NCBI GenBank assembly: GCA_037441225.1 | Contig: JBBISU010000118.1 | Location: forward strand, 1 to 7,880 | Reading direction: 5' to 3' | DNA length: 7,880 nt | Source of the DNA: JBBFMJ01 sp037441225 | GTDB lineage: Bacteria; Acidobacteriota; Thermoanaerobaculia; UBA2201 | Part shown: piece after piece, positions 6,160 through 7,880 of the stretch | Layout of the letters: each line of letters starts with the position of its first letter | How positions within the stretch are numbered: the stretch's first letter is position 1 | Position numbers and translations under genes: made by a program | The notes under the pieces: generated by a model | Databases searched by the model: none | Told to the model about the DNA's origin: nothing | What the model saw: only the letters and a program-made list of their open reading frames with translations

Positions 6160-6178
6160 TCCTAATTTAAGATTAGGA
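6160..6178 (+). promoter_or_regulatory. Second inverted repeat of the same heptamer, candidate operator half 2
   Basis: TCCTAAT (6160-6166) and ATTAGGA (6172-6178) flank TTAAG. These are the same heptamers as at 6129-6143, in reversed order. The right arm overlaps the ribosome binding site. Because transcription should start near 6165, most of the left arm is not in the RNA, so a DNA operator is more likely than an RNA hairpin. Confidence 0.55.
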
Positions 6179-6180
6179 GG
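6175..6180 (+). promoter_or_regulatory. Ribosome binding site of the nitrite reductase gene
   Basis: AGGAGG lies 4 bases before the ATG at 6185. The spacing is short but the match is perfect. It shares bases with the right arm of the inverted repeat at 6160-6178. Confidence 0.75.
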
Positions 6181-6184
6181 CAAT

Positions 6185-7852
6185 ATGAAAAGGATTAAAT
6201 TTTTTATTTTATCTTTTTTTGTTTTGTCATTTTTTGCCTTTTTTTCAAAGGAAATAAGGGCACAAAAAAAGACGATTCTTTTAAGGGATTATAAAGTAGA
6301 AGATTGCTACTCCTGCCATGATAAAATTGAAAAGCTTCATACCTCTGGAAAACACTCTAAGGTTTATTGTGACAATTGTCATAAGGGAGTTAAAGAACAT
6401 TTGAAAGACCCTTCGGAAGAAACAAGACCTGAAACAGATTTTTCTTGGGATGTATGTGGTAAATGCCATAAAGAACAATATGAAAGTTTTAAGAAAGTAT
6501 CATATCACAGGCCTGGAAGGGATGAGAAATCTCAAATAACAGGAAGGGCACCAAATCCTTTTTGGGATAAATTAATGATGGGACATGGTTTTACAAAGGA
6601 ACATTCTTTGACAAGGAGTCACCCTTGGATGCTTGTAGACCATTTGGTTGTTGATAGAGCTTATGGGGGAAGATTTCAAGGGAAAAAGGGCTGGAATTAT
6701 TTAATAGAAGTAGGGCCTGCTTGGGAAATTTTAGAAGATAAATTTCCTGATATAAAAGAAAATAAGCCATTAATTGCACAATCAGCAGCTGCAGCAAACC
6801 CTGTCTGCTTAAATTGTAAAACCCAAGACCATATACTAGATTGGGCTTATATGGGAGAACCAAATACAAAAGCAAAGTGGTCAAGAAATTCTAATGTAGT
6901 AGAATTTGCAAAGAATTTAAATTATGGATTAAATTGTTTTATCTGCCACGATCCCCATAAGGCAGGACCAAGAATTGTAAGGGATGCTTTAATTGAAGCA
7001 TTGACAAGAAAAGAAGAAGATACATTGTGGCATAAGGATAAAAATAAAACAAGTATAGAGATTTTAGATTTAGGTGAAAGAGGTTTTACAAGAAAGATTG
7101 CCCTCCTTGAAAAATATGATTCAAAACTTATTTGTGGTCAATGCCATGTAGAATACAATTGCAATCCCGGGTATGATTTAAGAAATCCAGATAAGTCAAA
7201 ATATACCATTACAATGGAAGATAGAAGGACAAACCATTTTCCTTTCAAAGAGGTCTTCCAGCTTTATGACCACTATGTAAATCAAATTTATTTTTTGGAT
7301 TTCAAACATCAGCTTACCGGAGGGCTCTTATGGAAAGCACAACATCCAGAAACAGAGACATATTATAATTCAAAGCATTCAAAAGCAGGTGTCTATTGCT
7401 GGGATTGCCATATGCCAAAGGTGAAGGATAAAAGAACAGGAAAAATTTACACATCCCATTTTGCTCAAACTCCAAGGTTGATTTTAAAAGAAACCTGCTT
7501 GAAGTGCCATAAAAATTGGAGTGAAGAAGAAGCAAAATATTTAATTGATTCGATAAAAGCATATACAAAAGGGAAAATGAGAAAAGCAGAATTTTGGCTT
7601 TCATATTTGATTGACAAAATAGTTGAGGCAAAAAAGGTGGGCTTGAGTGAAGAAGTTATAAAAAAAGCACAGGACCAGCATTTGAAAGCCCATATTTTGT
7701 GGGAATTCTGGACAGCAGAAAATTCAGATGGCTTTCACAATCCAGAGATGGCAAGGGAATCTTTAACAAGATCAATAGATGAATCACAAAAAGGGATTAA
7801 AATTATAGAAGAAGCAATGGAGAAGTTAACCCAAGTTGCTCAATTTTATTGA
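6185..7852 (+). CDS. Octaheme cytochrome c nitrite reductase (ONR type, ammonia-forming)
   Basis: A 555-residue secreted multiheme cytochrome predicted to reduce nitrite to ammonium with six electrons outside the cytoplasmic membrane. A signal peptide ends near IRA (26). Heme sites in order are CYSCH 41, CDNCH 62, CGKCH 91, CLNCK 208, CFICH 251, CGQCH 317, CWDCH 405 and CLKCH 438. Seven CXXCH plus a fourth site CXXCK is the signature of octaheme nitrite reductase, known from Thioalkalivibrio TvNiR; the lysine ligates the catalytic heme, as in pentaheme NrfA. Active-site parts are also visible: HVEYNC (321-326), with Glu323, Tyr324 and Cys326 matching the TvNiR Tyr-x-Cys pair that is cross-linked, and KAQH (384-387), giving the calcium-site Lys/Gln and catalytic His. 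The C-terminal 110 residues are helical, as in NrfA-type dimerisation helices. Hydroxylamine and sulfite are possible side substrates. No nrfH-type quinol dehydrogenase is adjacent. It has its own promoter and candidate operators. Confidence 0.94.
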   Translation: MKRIKFFILSFFVLSFFAFFSKEIRAQKKTILLRDYKVEDCYSCHDKIEKLHTSGKHSKVYCDNCHKGVKEHLKDPSEETRPETDFSWDVCGKCHKEQYESFKKVSYHRPGRDEKSQITGRAPNPFWDKLMMGHGFTKEHSLTRSHPWMLVDHLVVDRAYGGRFQGKKGWNYLIEVGPAWEILEDKFPDIKENKPLIAQSAAAANPVCLNCKTQDHILDWAYMGEPNTKAKWSRNSNVVEFAKNLNYGLNCFICHDPHKAGPRIVRDALIEALTRKEEDTLWHKDKNKTSIEILDLGERGFTRKIALLEKYDSKLICGQCHVEYNCNPGYDLRNPDKSKYTITMEDRRTNHFPFKEVFQLYDHYVNQIYFLDFKHQLTGGLLWKAQHPETETYYNSKHSKAGVYCWDCHMPKVKDKRTGKIYTSHFAQTPRLILKETCLKCHKNWSEEEAKYLIDSIKAYTKGKMRKAEFWLSYLIDKIVEAKKVGLSEEVIKKAQDQHLKAHILWEFWTAENSDGFHNPEMARESLTRSIDESQKGIKIIEEAMEKLTQVAQFY

Positions 7853-7880
7853 TTAATAGTTTTTAATAATAAAGATTTTG

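Noticed and set aside
6591..7631. Antisense open frames opposite the nitrite reductase, kinase and nucleotidyltransferase genes
   Set aside because: They mirror strongly supported genes, lack ribosome binding sites and have low-complexity Leu/Phe/Ser-rich translations typical of the reverse of Lys/Glu-rich genes.
6185..7852. Pentaheme NrfA or hydroxylamine oxidoreductase instead of octaheme nitrite reductase
   Set aside because: Three extra N-terminal CXXCH sites exclude pentaheme NrfA; the CXXCK site and the VEY-x-C and KAQH active-site motifs exclude HAO-type enzymes, which use CXXCH throughout.
7853..7880. Terminator after the nitrite reductase
   Set aside because: Only 28 AT-rich bases remain before the window ends and no stem can be seen in them.

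Overview
The window is strongly AT-rich. Its proteins are rich in Lys, Glu and Ile, and arginine is coded almost only by AGA/AGG. Several proteins have signal peptides, and there is a periplasmic-type multiheme cytochrome, a Rhs-type surface protein and a membrane Ser/Thr kinase with an outer PEGA-like domain. This fits an anaerobic, probably diderm and possibly thermophilic bacterium. The exported protein at 462-1181 has motifs (TYWKTE, GGTYGQ, FRTNIG, DNKTGDAVFMPA) that I associate with secreted proteins common in Acidobacteriota and relatives. That placement is an inference and only tentative. All recognised genes lie on the + strand and coding density is very high, with no gene-free stretch longer than about 100 bases.

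Layout. (1) 1-1723, accessory region: the 3' end of a Rhs-repeat protein, cut by the window edge, carries a cysteine-rich variable tip. Close behind are two small exported or membrane-anchored proteins, joined by a strong ribosome binding site and then an ATGA overlap. (2) 1816-3207: a class II tRNA nucleotidyltransferase / poly(A) polymerase with an HD domain, behind a near-consensus promoter. (3) 3240-6129: a zinc-ribbon Ser/Thr kinase with one membrane span and an outer PEGA-like domain. It overlaps by 29 bases a secreted protein with TPR-like ends and a Lys/Glu-rich coiled-coil middle. (4) 6185-7852: an octaheme cytochrome c with seven CXXCH sites and one CXXCK site, matching octaheme nitrite reductase (ONR). 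It sits behind its own promoter, framed by four copies of a 7-bp element.

How the genes work together. The nitrite reductase would remove or respire nitrite (and perhaps hydroxylamine) to ammonium outside the cytoplasmic membrane. It appears to be a single-gene unit with dedicated control. The kinase and the TPR protein probably form one envelope-sensing module, because both place interaction domains outside the membrane and the genes are physically fused by overlap. The Rhs tip and its two followers look like a polymorphic surface or toxin cassette, but no known toxin fold is recognised.

The observations most worth follow-up are the 11-residue periodic cysteine pattern in the Rhs tip, the double-palindrome operator at the nitrite reductase promoter, and two promoters placed so close to their start codons that leaderless mRNAs are predicted. 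I saw no tRNA, rRNA, CRISPR array, insertion sequence or convincing intrinsic terminator.
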